Shown here: positions 8,855-16,247 of the stretch, one piece after another
Layout of the letters: every line of letters starts with the position of its first letter
Position numbering within the stretch: the first letter of the stretch is position 1
Assembly (NCBI RefSeq): GCF_040610475.1
Contig: NZ_JBEXMJ010000009.1
Location: forward strand, 1 to 64,000
Source of the DNA: Actinopolymorpha sp. NPDC004070
GTDB lineage: Bacteria; Actinomycetota; Actinomycetes; Propionibacteriales; Actinopolymorphaceae
Direction of reading: 5' to 3'
DNA: 64,000 nt
Notes under the pieces: generated by a model
Told to the model about the DNA's origin: nothing
Database searches by the model: none
What the model saw: only the letters and a program-made list of their open reading frames with translations
Translations under genes and position numbers: made by a program

Positions 8855-9697
8855 TCAGGAGTAGGCGCGCCGCATCAGTCCGCGCAGAACCTCACGGATG
8901 CCGGCGGCGAAGCTCAGGTTGTCGTGCCGGGTGGACCAGATGAGCTGCCAGGTCACGGTCAACGCGTGCCCGTGGAGGAGGTGGCCGAGGTCATCGGCGG
9001 TCAGCGCGTGCCCGTACCCGTCCAGGAAGGCCTCGCGCAGGTCGGACCGGCCCTGCCACGGTCCGAAGAAGAGCTTGCCGAGGTCGGCCACCCAGGCATC
9101 CGGGCGAGCCCACTCGAAGTCGATGACGTACAGATTCGTGTCGTCCAGGAGCCAGTTGCGCGGGCTGTAGTCACGATGGCACGGCACCGTCCTCGGGCTG
9201 GGAAGCCGTTCCAAGCAACGGATCTCCGACCGGACGAACGCCGTCTCCGCAGGATCCAGCAGCCCCTCCGAACGGGTGAGCCAATCCTCCAACTCTGCTT
9301 CCTTCGAGGCCGCGTAGTCCGGATCCGGCGAGATCTCCTCGGCGTCGTGCAGGCGGCGCAGCAGTGCACCGCCCGCGCGGTACACCTCGGGAGTGTGGTC
9401 GGGCACAACCTCTCCCGGCACGGCCGACAGCACCAGCATGCGTCGTTCGTCGTCGGATGAACACAGGTCGGGGGCGTGAGGGCGCAGCGAGGGCACCCAT
9501 CGGCGGTACGCACGGAGCTCGCGGTCGTACTGCTCCCGGCGTTGGTGACGCTTCACGAACCAGCGGCGTCCGGTCGCGTCGCGGACCTCGAAGACCGCGG
9601 CGCCGCGGTGCGGCCAACTGTGCTCGCGCACGACGGTGCACGGACCGAGGACGGTTTGGACGTAGGAGAGAGCGACGGCCGCGGGTGTGGCAGTCAT
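8855..9697 (-). CDS. Aminoglycoside phosphotransferase (APH/choline kinase fold) family protein
   Basis: A 280-residue kinase-like protein. It has a nucleotide-loop region, the FVKRH lysine, the catalytic loop CHRDYSPRNWLL (H-x-D-x4-N) and the metal-binding segment VIDFEWARPDAWVADLGKLF (D-F-E in place of DFG). These are the hallmarks of APH-fold small-molecule kinases; the substrate may be an antibiotic, sugar or metabolite. The ATG at 9697 is chosen because GAGG lies upstream and the open frame above it encodes low-complexity sequence with no family likeness. It converges on the HNH gene. Confidence 0.8.
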   Translation of the reverse strand: MTATPAAVALSYVQTVLGPCTVVREHSWPHRGAAVFEVRDATGRRWFVKRHQRREQYDRELRAYRRWVPSLRPHAPDLCSSDDERRMLVLSAVPGEVVPDHTPEVYRAGGALLRRLHDAEEISPDPDYAASKEAELEDWLTRSEGLLDPAETAFVRSEIRCLERLPSPRTVPCHRDYSPRNWLLDDTNLYVIDFEWARPDAWVADLGKLFFGPWQGRSDLREAFLDGYGHALTADDLGHLLHGHALTVTWQLIWSTRHDNLSFAAGIREVLRGLMRRAYS

Positions 9698-10205
9698 GGA
9701 AGACCTCGCAGTTGGCTGAGGATGACAGGGGAGTGGACAAGGCGGAAGCGGAGTGAAGGGAAGTACGTGCGAAGGACGGCGCGAGCGGGGTCGGGGCCGG
9801 AGGGAGAGGTGCCCGAAGGGAGGTGCGGAGAGGTGCACGAAGAGCTTCGCGAAGCGCGAAGTGCGAGGCGCGAAGCACCGACAGAGCCGGCCGCAGAACA
9901 TGCACGCCAGAGGGGCGATCGAGTGAGGAGGTGCCCCAGAAAGACGGCCAGAAGTGCGGCGCGCTGGACAGATGAGGTGCGCGTGGAGGCGCGGAGTTCC
10001 AGGAGAGGGGGCGCCTACCGGGCGCACTGCCGATAGTAGGAGGTCCCTCCGCTCCCCGGCAACACCACCGGCAACACGATAGCGACAGGTATGGCAGGGA
10101 CTTCGATCATTCTCGGGACAACGGGATCATGCCGGGACGATCATGGTGGAACGTCCTCCTCGGTCACGGAACTCCCGCCTGGTTGAGACGCCGTTCGATC
10201 TTCTC
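9698..10205. other. Intergenic region without a recognised gene
   Basis: About 500 bases between the phosphotransferase start and the tRNA-like element. Positions 9770-9890 are purine-rich with imperfect GCGAAG/GTGCGAAG iterations, which leave a long open frame on the minus strand with no protein likeness. The rest has no clear promoter, terminator or RNA. Confidence 0.5.
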
Positions 10206-10279
10206 CCCTGGCTAGCTCAACGGAAGAGCGGGCGATCCGGCAAGATCGTCCTGACGCGGTTCGACTCCGCGGCCAGGGT
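10206..10279 (+). tRNA. tRNA-like element with a non-canonical anticodon arm
   Basis: Seven perfect acceptor pairs (10206-10212 with 10272-10278), T8, a perfect 4-bp D stem (GCTC/GAGC) around a loop AACGGAA with the invariant GG, and a perfect 5-bp T stem around TTCGACT are all present. The anticodon region does not fit: its best fold is a 7-bp stem (10231-10237 with 10244-10250, one G-T pair) closed by a 6-base loop CGGCAA, with no U33 and no clear triplet. No CCA is encoded. It could be a tRNA pseudogene or an RNA with another role; it should not be assigned an amino acid. Confidence 0.5.
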
Positions 10280-10503
10280 CTCTCGGCAACCGCGGGGTCC
10301 ACCGGGCCGGACGCGCCGGGCCGGACGCGCCGGGCCGTAAGCGTGGTGACACAGGGTGTTCGTCGGGGGGACTGCGCGTGCCTTTCCGGCTCGCCGCGCC
10401 GGTCGTGCGCGCTAATCGGCAGCGGGCGGGGGAACATGAACCCTGACGTCGCCGCGACGCCGGGACGACTCGTGCCCGAACCCTGAGGAGCCTGAGCCTG
10501 ACG

Positions 10504-12183
10504 ATGACCGTGCACGAATCCGACAACCCGACCAGCTTCGCCGATCTCGGCCTGCGCCCTGAGCTTCTCCACGAGCTGTCCAGCCTGGGGTACGAGGAGC
10601 CGACGCCGATCCAGCTCGCGGCGATCCCGCCGATGCTGGCCGGGCGGGACCTCCTCGGGCAGGCGGCCACGGGCACCGGCAAGACGGCGGCGTTCGCCCT
10701 GCCGGTGCTGCAGCGGATGCCCGAAGGCGACCGGGGCACAGCACCCACCGCGCTCGTCCTCGTCCCGACGCGAGAGCTCGCCGTGCAGGTGTCGGAGGCG
10801 TTCCACAGGTACGGCCGGGGCATCGGCATCCGGGTGCTGCCCATCTACGGCGGCCAGCCGATCGGCCGGCAGCTGCGTTCCCTGTCCCAGGGCGTCGACG
10901 TCGTGGTCGCCACTCCGGGCCGCGCTCTCGACCACATCGGCCGCGGGACGCTCCACCTGGACAGCCTCAGCAGTGTGGTCCTGGACGAGGCCGACGAGAT
11001 GCTCGACATGGGCTTCGCCGAGGACATCGAGGCGATCCTGCAGGAGACGCCGGCCGAACGTCAGACGGTGCTGTTCTCGGCGACGATGCCGCCCCGCATC
11101 GGAGGCATGGTCCGGCGACACCTGCGTGACCCGGAGCGGATCGAGATCGCGCGGCGTGCGCCCGAGCCCGGTGAGGCGCCGCTGGTACGCCAGGTCGCCT
11201 ACGTCATTCCGCGGGCGCACAAGCCGGCCGCACTGGGCCGCGTCCTCGACGTGGAGTCACCGACCGCTTCGCTGGTCTTCTGCCGTACGCGCGAGGACGT
11301 CGACCAGCTCGCCGAGACGCTGAACGGCCGGGGCTACCGCGCCGAGGCTCTGCACGGCGGCATGAGCCAGGAGCAGCGTGACCGGGTGATGGGCCGGCTG
11401 CGCAGTCGTACCGCCGACCTGCTGGTGGCCACCGACGTGGCGGCCCGCGGTCTGGACATCGACCACCTCAGCCACGTCGTCAACTACGACGTGCCGTCCG
11501 CACCGGAGTCCTACGTCCACCGGATCGGCCGGGTCGGAAGAGCCGGCCGGGAGGGCGTTGCGATCACCCTGGCCGCCCCGCGCGAGCACCGGATGCTGAA
11601 GACGATCGAACGCGTGACCGGCCGCAAGATCGCGGTCGAGAAGATGCCGACGGTCGCCGACCTGCAGGCCCGCCGGCTGGAGCTCACCCGGGCCGCGCTG
11701 CAGGAAAGCCTCCTCGAGGACGACCTGGACCACTTCCGGGTCGTGGTGGAGACCCTCACCGACGAGTTCGACGTGATGGAGGTGGCGCTGGCCGCGGTCA
11801 AGCTGGCGCACGAGGCCACCGGAGGACGGGTCGACGAGGACGAGCCGGAGATCCCGAACGTCGCACCGGACTCCGAGGGCGACCGGCGCAGGGGAGACGG
11901 CGGGCGTCCGCAGGGCGGTCGTGCGCGGGGCCGTGGCGGTGCTGGCATGACCCGGCTGTTCGTCGGCCTCGGCCGGCGGGCGGGGGTGCGACCGCAGGAT
12001 CTGGTGGGCGCGATCGCCAACGAGTCCAGCCTGCGTGGGCGGGAGATCGGCGCGATCGAGATCACGGACAAGTTCTCGCTGGTGGAGGTGCCCGAGAACG
12101 CCGTCAACGAGGTCATCGCCGCGTTGCGGTCCACCACCGTGAAGGGCCGAAAGGTCAACGTACGCAGGGAACGCCAGCGCTAG
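10504..12183 (+). CDS. DEAD-box RNA helicase with DbpA-type RNA-binding domain
   Basis: A 559-residue ATP-dependent RNA helicase. In order: Q-motif (SFADLGL...EPTPIQ), Walker A ATGTGKT around K60, PTRELA, TPGRALD, the DEAD box at D161-D164, SAT, then the second RecA domain with TDVAARGLDI and HRIGRVGRAGR. After a Gly/Arg linker, the last ~75 residues (TRLFVGLGRRAGVRPQDL...) match the DbpA/CsdA RNA-binding fold. Such helicases help ribosome assembly and cold adaptation. Start ATG has GAGGAGCC about 12 bases upstream. A strong hairpin follows the stop. Confidence 0.93.
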   Translation: MTVHESDNPTSFADLGLRPELLHELSSLGYEEPTPIQLAAIPPMLAGRDLLGQAATGTGKTAAFALPVLQRMPEGDRGTAPTALVLVPTRELAVQVSEAFHRYGRGIGIRVLPIYGGQPIGRQLRSLSQGVDVVVATPGRALDHIGRGTLHLDSLSSVVLDEADEMLDMGFAEDIEAILQETPAERQTVLFSATMPPRIGGMVRRHLRDPERIEIARRAPEPGEAPLVRQVAYVIPRAHKPAALGRVLDVESPTASLVFCRTREDVDQLAETLNGRGYRAEALHGGMSQEQRDRVMGRLRSRTADLLVATDVAARGLDIDHLSHVVNYDVPSAPESYVHRIGRVGRAGREGVAITLAAPREHRMLKTIERVTGRKIAVEKMPTVADLQARRLELTRAALQESLLEDDLDHFRVVVETLTDEFDVMEVALAAVKLAHEATGGRVDEDEPEIPNVAPDSEGDRRRGDGGRPQGGRARGRGGAGMTRLFVGLGRRAGVRPQDLVGAIANESSLRGREIGAIEITDKFSLVEVPENAVNEVIAALRSTTVKGRKVNVRRERQR

Positions 12184-12238
12184 CGTCCTTCCGCGAGACT
12201 CCCGGCTCGGCCCGTACCCGGTTCGAGCGGGCCGGTGT

Positions 12239-12276
12239 AGCCGGTTCCGGCCGCCCGGAAAAGGCCGGAACCGGCT
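12239..12276 (+). terminator. Rho-independent-type hairpin after the helicase gene
   Basis: A perfect 14-bp stem (12239-12252 with 12263-12276) with a 10-base loop, 55 bases after the helicase stop. There is no U-tract, as usual for actinobacterial hairpin terminators. The remainder of 12184-12464 holds only a short CCGCACC/GGTGCGG palindrome at 12290-12305. Confidence 0.65.
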
Positions 12277-12464
12277 CGCACCTGCGGCGCCGCACCGTGG
12301 TGCGGTCCGTACGTCAGGAATCGGACAGTCCCGCCTTCCCCGCACCCTGCTAGCGTCGAAAGAACCGCTCCGGCCCGCTGGTGACCGCCCGCGTCGGCGT
12401 GGGGCGCCAGGTCGCGCCGAGCCGCGACAACCGATCCGACGACACTTCAGGGTGGGGATGCGGG

Positions 12465-13541
12465 ATGCCGGCGACGACGACGGTCGGAGTCATCGGTTGC
12501 GGACAGGTCAGCCACATGTATCTCCCGATCCTGGGCCGGATGCCGGGGGTCGAGGTCGTGGCGGTGGCCGACGTCGACCAGGAGCGGGCCGCGCAGGTCG
12601 CCATGAAGTACGACGTACCGCAGGCATCGGACCCGCAGGCCGTCCTCGACGACGCCGGCATCGAGGTGGTCGTCAATCTCACCCCGATCTCGGTGCACGT
12701 CGAGGTGAGCAAGGCGGCGTTGACAGCCGGCAAGCACCTGTGGTCGGAGAAGCCGCTTGCTCCCACGCTGGAGCAGGCACGGGAGCTGCTCGCGGTGGCC
12801 GAGCAGCGGGGGCTGGCCGTGGGCTGCGCTCCGGACACGCTGCTGGGCTCGGGATTCCAGGCGGCACGGGCAGCGCTGGCCGGCGGAGCGGTCGGCACGC
12901 CGCTGTCGGCGAGTGGGCTGATGTTCCGCGGTGCGATGAGCCAGGCGAGCTTCTACACCGAGGGCGCGACCCCCATCCTGGACATGGCGCCGTACTACTT
13001 CTCCGCACTGGTCAACCTGTTCGGCCCGGCCGTGCGGGTGAGCGGCGCGGCGCACACCCTGGAGGCGGGGGAGACGCCGACCCGGCCGGCGGCGGGCGCG
13101 GCGATCGCCACGGCCGGGGTGGTGGAGTTCGCCAACGGACTCCTGGCGAACACCGCGCTGGTGTGGGGCACCGACCATCCGCGGGAGGTGCCGGTGCTCA
13201 CTGTCTACGGCAGCGACGGCGAACTCGCCGCGCCGAACCCGAACAACTTCGGCGACCCGGCGTACGTCCGCCGGTACGGCGAGGACTGGCAGGAGGTCCC
13301 GGACAGCCGGCAGCCGGCCGACCTCCCGCACAACCTGCGCGGGCTCGGCGTGGGTGAGCTCGCGGCCGCGGTCCGGGACGGCCGCAGGCCCCGCGCCGGC
13401 GGCGACATCGCCTGCCACGTGGTCGAACTGATCACCGGACTGGTCCACTCGGCACGGACGGGTGAGCGGGTGGAGCTTGGCACGACGTGCACGCCAGCGC
13501 CGCCGCTGTCGGTGGAGGAGCGGGCGGCCCTGCTGGGCTAG
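12465..13541 (+). CDS. Gfo/Idh/MocA family oxidoreductase
   Basis: A 358-residue NAD(P)-dependent sugar or polyol dehydrogenase. The N-terminal Rossmann fold starts VGVIGCGQVSHMYLP and the family's EKP motif appears as SEKPLAPT. Length is typical. The ATG at 12465 has GGTGGGG 7 bases upstream and begins directly at the Rossmann strand. The next gene on the strand encodes a xylose-isomerase-fold enzyme, a pairing seen in inositol-like and uncommon sugar catabolism. The substrate is not readable. Confidence 0.87.
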   Translation: MPATTTVGVIGCGQVSHMYLPILGRMPGVEVVAVADVDQERAAQVAMKYDVPQASDPQAVLDDAGIEVVVNLTPISVHVEVSKAALTAGKHLWSEKPLAPTLEQARELLAVAEQRGLAVGCAPDTLLGSGFQAARAALAGGAVGTPLSASGLMFRGAMSQASFYTEGATPILDMAPYYFSALVNLFGPAVRVSGAAHTLEAGETPTRPAAGAAIATAGVVEFANGLLANTALVWGTDHPREVPVLTVYGSDGELAAPNPNNFGDPAYVRRYGEDWQEVPDSRQPADLPHNLRGLGVGELAAAVRDGRRPRAGGDIACHVVELITGLVHSARTGERVELGTTCTPAPPLSVEERAALLG

Positions 13542-13668
13542 CACGGTCGCGGCTGGTGCGACCGCGCCGGAACACCAAGAAAACAAGGGGTTTCGGGGAT
13601 GGACCGGAGCCGGCCGGGAGGTCGGAGAAGTCGTCCGAGGATTGTCCGAGGCAGATCGAGGAGGCGGG

Positions 13669-14541
13669 ATGAAGGTCGACCTGGGCTGTGGCCAGATCAC
13701 GTGGCGAGGTGTTCCGGAGGAGAAGGTGCTCGCCGACATCGCCGAGGCCGGCTACGCCGGTGCGCCGCTGAGCGCGCACGGCGGCCGCACGGCCGAGCAG
13801 ATCGCGCGGATCTGGGGTGGGTACGGCCTGGCGCCCGCGCCCGGCTACTTCGGTGGCGACTTCTGGCAGGAGGACCGGCACGAGGAGTACGTCGCACAGG
13901 CGCGCGAGCAGGCCCGGATCTCCAGCGAGCTCGGGGTGAGCGAGATCTACGTCTCCGCGGGCGGGTTCAACGCGACCACCCGGTCCGGCCGCACCCGCCG
14001 GGACGTCGCCGCGCACGCCACCCCGGACGACGCCCTGCCGGACAAGGAGTTCGCCCAGCTGGTGCGGACCGTGGACGCGATCGCGCGCGCGACGCTGGAG
14101 TTCGGCGTGCGGTCCTGCTACCACAACCACGTCGGCACGTTCGTGGAGACCGAGGACGAGATCGAGCGGCTGCTGGCGGCGGTGGACCCGGAGGTTCTGT
14201 TCCTCGGACCAGACACCGGTCACCTCGCCTGGGCGGGCGTCGACGTGGTGGAGTTCACCCGGCGGCACGCCGAGCGGATCAAGACCGCGCACCTGAAGGA
14301 CATCGACATCGCCGTACGCGACCGGGGCCGCGCGGAGGGCTGGGACTATTCCACGTTCGAGAAGAACGCGATCTGGACCGAGGTGGGACACGGCGACGTC
14401 GACTTCGCCACGGTGTTCGCCCTGCTGGACCGGGCGGGCTTCGCCGGCTGGCTGATCGTGGAGACCGACGTCACCCAGCGGGAGACACCGTTGGAGAGCG
14501 CCGCCATCAGCAGGGACAACCTCCGCGCCCTCGGCGTGTGA
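13669..14541 (+). CDS. Sugar phosphate isomerase/epimerase family protein (IolE-like TIM barrel)
   Basis: A 290-residue AP-endonuclease/xylose-isomerase-fold enzyme. Metal-ligand-like segments are SCYHNHVGTFVE, GPDTGHLAWAG, KTAHLKDID and WLIVETDV near the C-terminus. GAGGAGGCGGG precedes the chosen ATG. The family includes 2-keto-myo-inositol dehydratase, sugar epimerases and isomerases. Together with the Gfo/Idh gene 127 bases upstream it likely forms a two-step sugar oxidation-isomerisation unit. A long perfect hairpin ends the unit. Confidence 0.82.
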   Translation: MKVDLGCGQITWRGVPEEKVLADIAEAGYAGAPLSAHGGRTAEQIARIWGGYGLAPAPGYFGGDFWQEDRHEEYVAQAREQARISSELGVSEIYVSAGGFNATTRSGRTRRDVAAHATPDDALPDKEFAQLVRTVDAIARATLEFGVRSCYHNHVGTFVETEDEIERLLAAVDPEVLFLGPDTGHLAWAGVDVVEFTRRHAERIKTAHLKDIDIAVRDRGRAEGWDYSTFEKNAIWTEVGHGDVDFATVFALLDRAGFAGWLIVETDVTQRETPLESAAISRDNLRALGV

Positions 14542-14564
14542 TCCTCGAGGCTGTCAGGAAAGCG

Positions 14565-14837
14565 TCAAGGCAAACCTGACGCCCGGGCCGTCGTCAAGGT
14601 GAACCTGACGACGGCCCGGGCGTCTTCGCCCTGCCGACCGGACTGTTGCAGGCCGGGATACTGCCGCGGTTCGGGCACGTACCGCAGCAGGCGGTTCGCG
14701 TGCCGGATCAGGTAGATGTTGCCGTAGCCGTCCTCGGCCAGGTTGAACGCCTCGATGGAGGAGCTGAGGACCTTGACCGCACCGTTGCGCGGGTCCAGCC
14801 GGAAGAAGTACTTCTGCCGGATGTGGGTGAGTGCGCT
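14565..14837 (-). pseudogene. Gene remnant (C-terminal fragment, beta-propeller-like)
   Basis: On the minus strand a reading frame with natural-looking protein (KYFFRLDPRNGAVKVL, then FNLAEDGYGNIYLIRH) is preceded by an in-frame stop at 14838-14840 and has no usable start. The DGYGNIYL phrase resembles blades of secreted propeller proteins. Its last ~20 codons run through the terminator hairpin. I read it as the truncated end of a lost gene; the family is uncertain. Confidence 0.45.
14578..14624. terminator. Perfect 19-bp hairpin terminator
   Basis: Positions 14578-14596 are the exact reverse complement of 14606-14624, with a 9-base loop. It begins 37 bases after the isomerase stop, and is the strongest terminator-like structure in this part of the window; being symmetrical it can act on both strands. 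Confidence 0.8.
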
Positions 14838-14907
14838 TCACTGGCCTGATCCGGACTCCATGCCTGATTCGGACGCCCGGCCTGGTCCGGACTCGACCTG
14901 TCTCAGG

Positions 14908-15312
14908 TCAGCCTCGGCGGCCGGGGTGCCGCTCCCTGGCGTCGTAGTCATGCCGGGCCTGCTCCACCCTGCCCAGGTTGACCGACCAGTGGGCGAGTGC
15001 TGCGAACAGCGGCGCCAGACTGCGGCCGAGGTCGCTGATCTCGTACTCCACCCGAGGCGGGACCTCGGGGTGGTACGTGCGTACGACGAGTCCGTCGCGT
15101 TCCAGTTGCCGTAGCCGCTCGGTCAGCACCTTGGGCGTGATGGTGGCGATCCGCCGCTGGAGTTCGACGAACCGATGCCGCCCGTACTCGTTGAGCGTCC
15201 AGAGGATCGGAGTGGTCCAGCGGCTGAAGACGATGTCGACCACGGGGGCGATCGGGCAGGCCTGCTCCGGGGCGACGTCGACCGGAGCCGCCGGAGCCTT
15301 GTTGCTCGTCAC
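14908..15312 (-). CDS. HxlR-family transcriptional regulator
   Basis: A 134-residue winged-helix protein. The N-terminus holds the family cysteine (ACPIAPVVDIVFSRWTTPILWTL), followed by the HTH (RFVELQRRIATITPKVLTERLRQLERDGLV) and the wing with RTYHPEVPPRVEYEIS. HxlR proteins sense electrophiles or redox stress and usually control the divergent gene, here an NmrA-like oxidoreductase 101 bases away. GTG start. A GTAC-containing repeat lies between the two genes. Confidence 0.9.
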   Translation of the reverse strand: MTSNKAPAAPVDVAPEQACPIAPVVDIVFSRWTTPILWTLNEYGRHRFVELQRRIATITPKVLTERLRQLERDGLVVRTYHPEVPPRVEYEISDLGRSLAPLFAALAHWSVNLGRVEQARHDYDARERHPGRRG

Positions 15313-15330
15313 GTCGGGCCTCTCTCTCCA

Positions 15331-15348
15331 GTACTTTCCTCTAGGTAC
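15331..15348. promoter_or_regulatory. Candidate HxlR operator
   Basis: GTAC occurs at 15331-15334 and 15345-15348, 14 bases apart, inside an AT-richer stretch (GTACTTTCCTCTAGGTAC) between the divergent HxlR and NmrA genes. Known HxlR operators often contain two GTAC-centred half sites at similar spacing. Confidence 0.5.
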
Positions 15349-15413
15349 CTACTATCCCGGCGATGCTAGCTTCCGTTGAACCCACCCAGGAACTCGACCG
15401 AACGGGAGCGAAC

Positions 15414-16241
15414 ATGATCGTGGTGACCGGAGCCACGGGCAACGTAGGACGGCCACTGGTGCAGGCACTCGCGGCCGCCGGTGAACAGGTGACAGCGGTC
15501 TCCCGCCGGATCTCGGCGGCCGACGTCCCGCCGGGGGTGCGGCACCGCCAGGCCGACCTGCTCGAGCCGGAAGAACTCGCGCCGGTGTTCGACGGCGCCG
15601 AAGCGCTGTTCCTGGTGACCTCCGGCGACTTCCTCGCGGCCGGCGGCAGCGCCAGGGACGTGCTCGACGTCGCTCAGGCAGGGGGAGTCCGCCGGGTCGT
15701 TCTGCTGTCCTCGCAGGGCGTTGCCACCGGAAGGCATCCCTCGGTACTGGAGGATTCCGTCACGCAGTCCAATCTGGAATGGACCCTGGTGCGGCCCGGA
15801 GGGTTCGACTCCAACACGCTGCAGTGGGCACAGATGGTCCGCACGCATCGAATGGTTGCCGCACCGTTCGGCGACGTCGCCCTGCCGACCATCGACCCGG
15901 CCGACATCGCCGAAGTCGCCGCCGTGGCACTGCGAGCCGCTGGCCACATCGGCAAGGCCTACGAACTGACCGGACCGGAGCCGGTCTCACCTCGGCAGCA
16001 GACAGCTGCGATCGCCGACGCGCTGGGCGAGCCGGTTCAGTTTGTCGACCAGACCCACGCGGAGGCCCGGGAGCAGCTGTTGCGGTTCATGCCCGAGCCG
16101 GTCGTGGAGGCCACGCTCGACATCCTGGGCAACCCCACGAGCGGTGAGCAGCGGGTGAGCCCCGACGTGGAGCGGATTCTCGGTCGCCGGCCAGGCACCT
16201 TCGCCGAGTGGGCAGCGCGGAACGTCGCCGCCTTCAAGTAG
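15414..16241 (+). CDS. NmrA-like NAD(P)-binding oxidoreductase
   Basis: A 275-residue Rossmann protein starting MIVVTGATGNVGRPLV, with the GATGNVG nucleotide loop and the C-terminal features of atypical SDRs (AYELTGPEPVSPRQQ). The ATG at 15414 has GGGAGCG upstream and puts the Rossmann strand at residue 1. Divergence from an HxlR gene suggests induction by quinone- or aldehyde-type stress. It ends 7 bases from the convergent GAF-protein gene. Confidence 0.88.
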   Translation: MIVVTGATGNVGRPLVQALAAAGEQVTAVSRRISAADVPPGVRHRQADLLEPEELAPVFDGAEALFLVTSGDFLAAGGSARDVLDVAQAGGVRRVVLLSSQGVATGRHPSVLEDSVTQSNLEWTLVRPGGFDSNTLQWAQMVRTHRMVAAPFGDVALPTIDPADIAEVAAVALRAAGHIGKAYELTGPEPVSPRQQTAAIADALGEPVQFVDQTHAEAREQLLRFMPEPVVEATLDILGNPTSGEQRVSPDVERILGRRPGTFAEWAARNVAAFK

Positions 16242-16247
16242 TTCGCC

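Noticed and set aside
9698..10027. N-terminal extension of the phosphotransferase
   Set aside because: About 110 codons of Arg/Pro-rich low complexity with no family likeness, and a ribosome site sits at the ATG 9697.
10347..10503. Cold-shock leader or riboswitch before the helicase
   Set aside because: I see GAACCCTGA twice and short GC hairpins but no known RNA motif.
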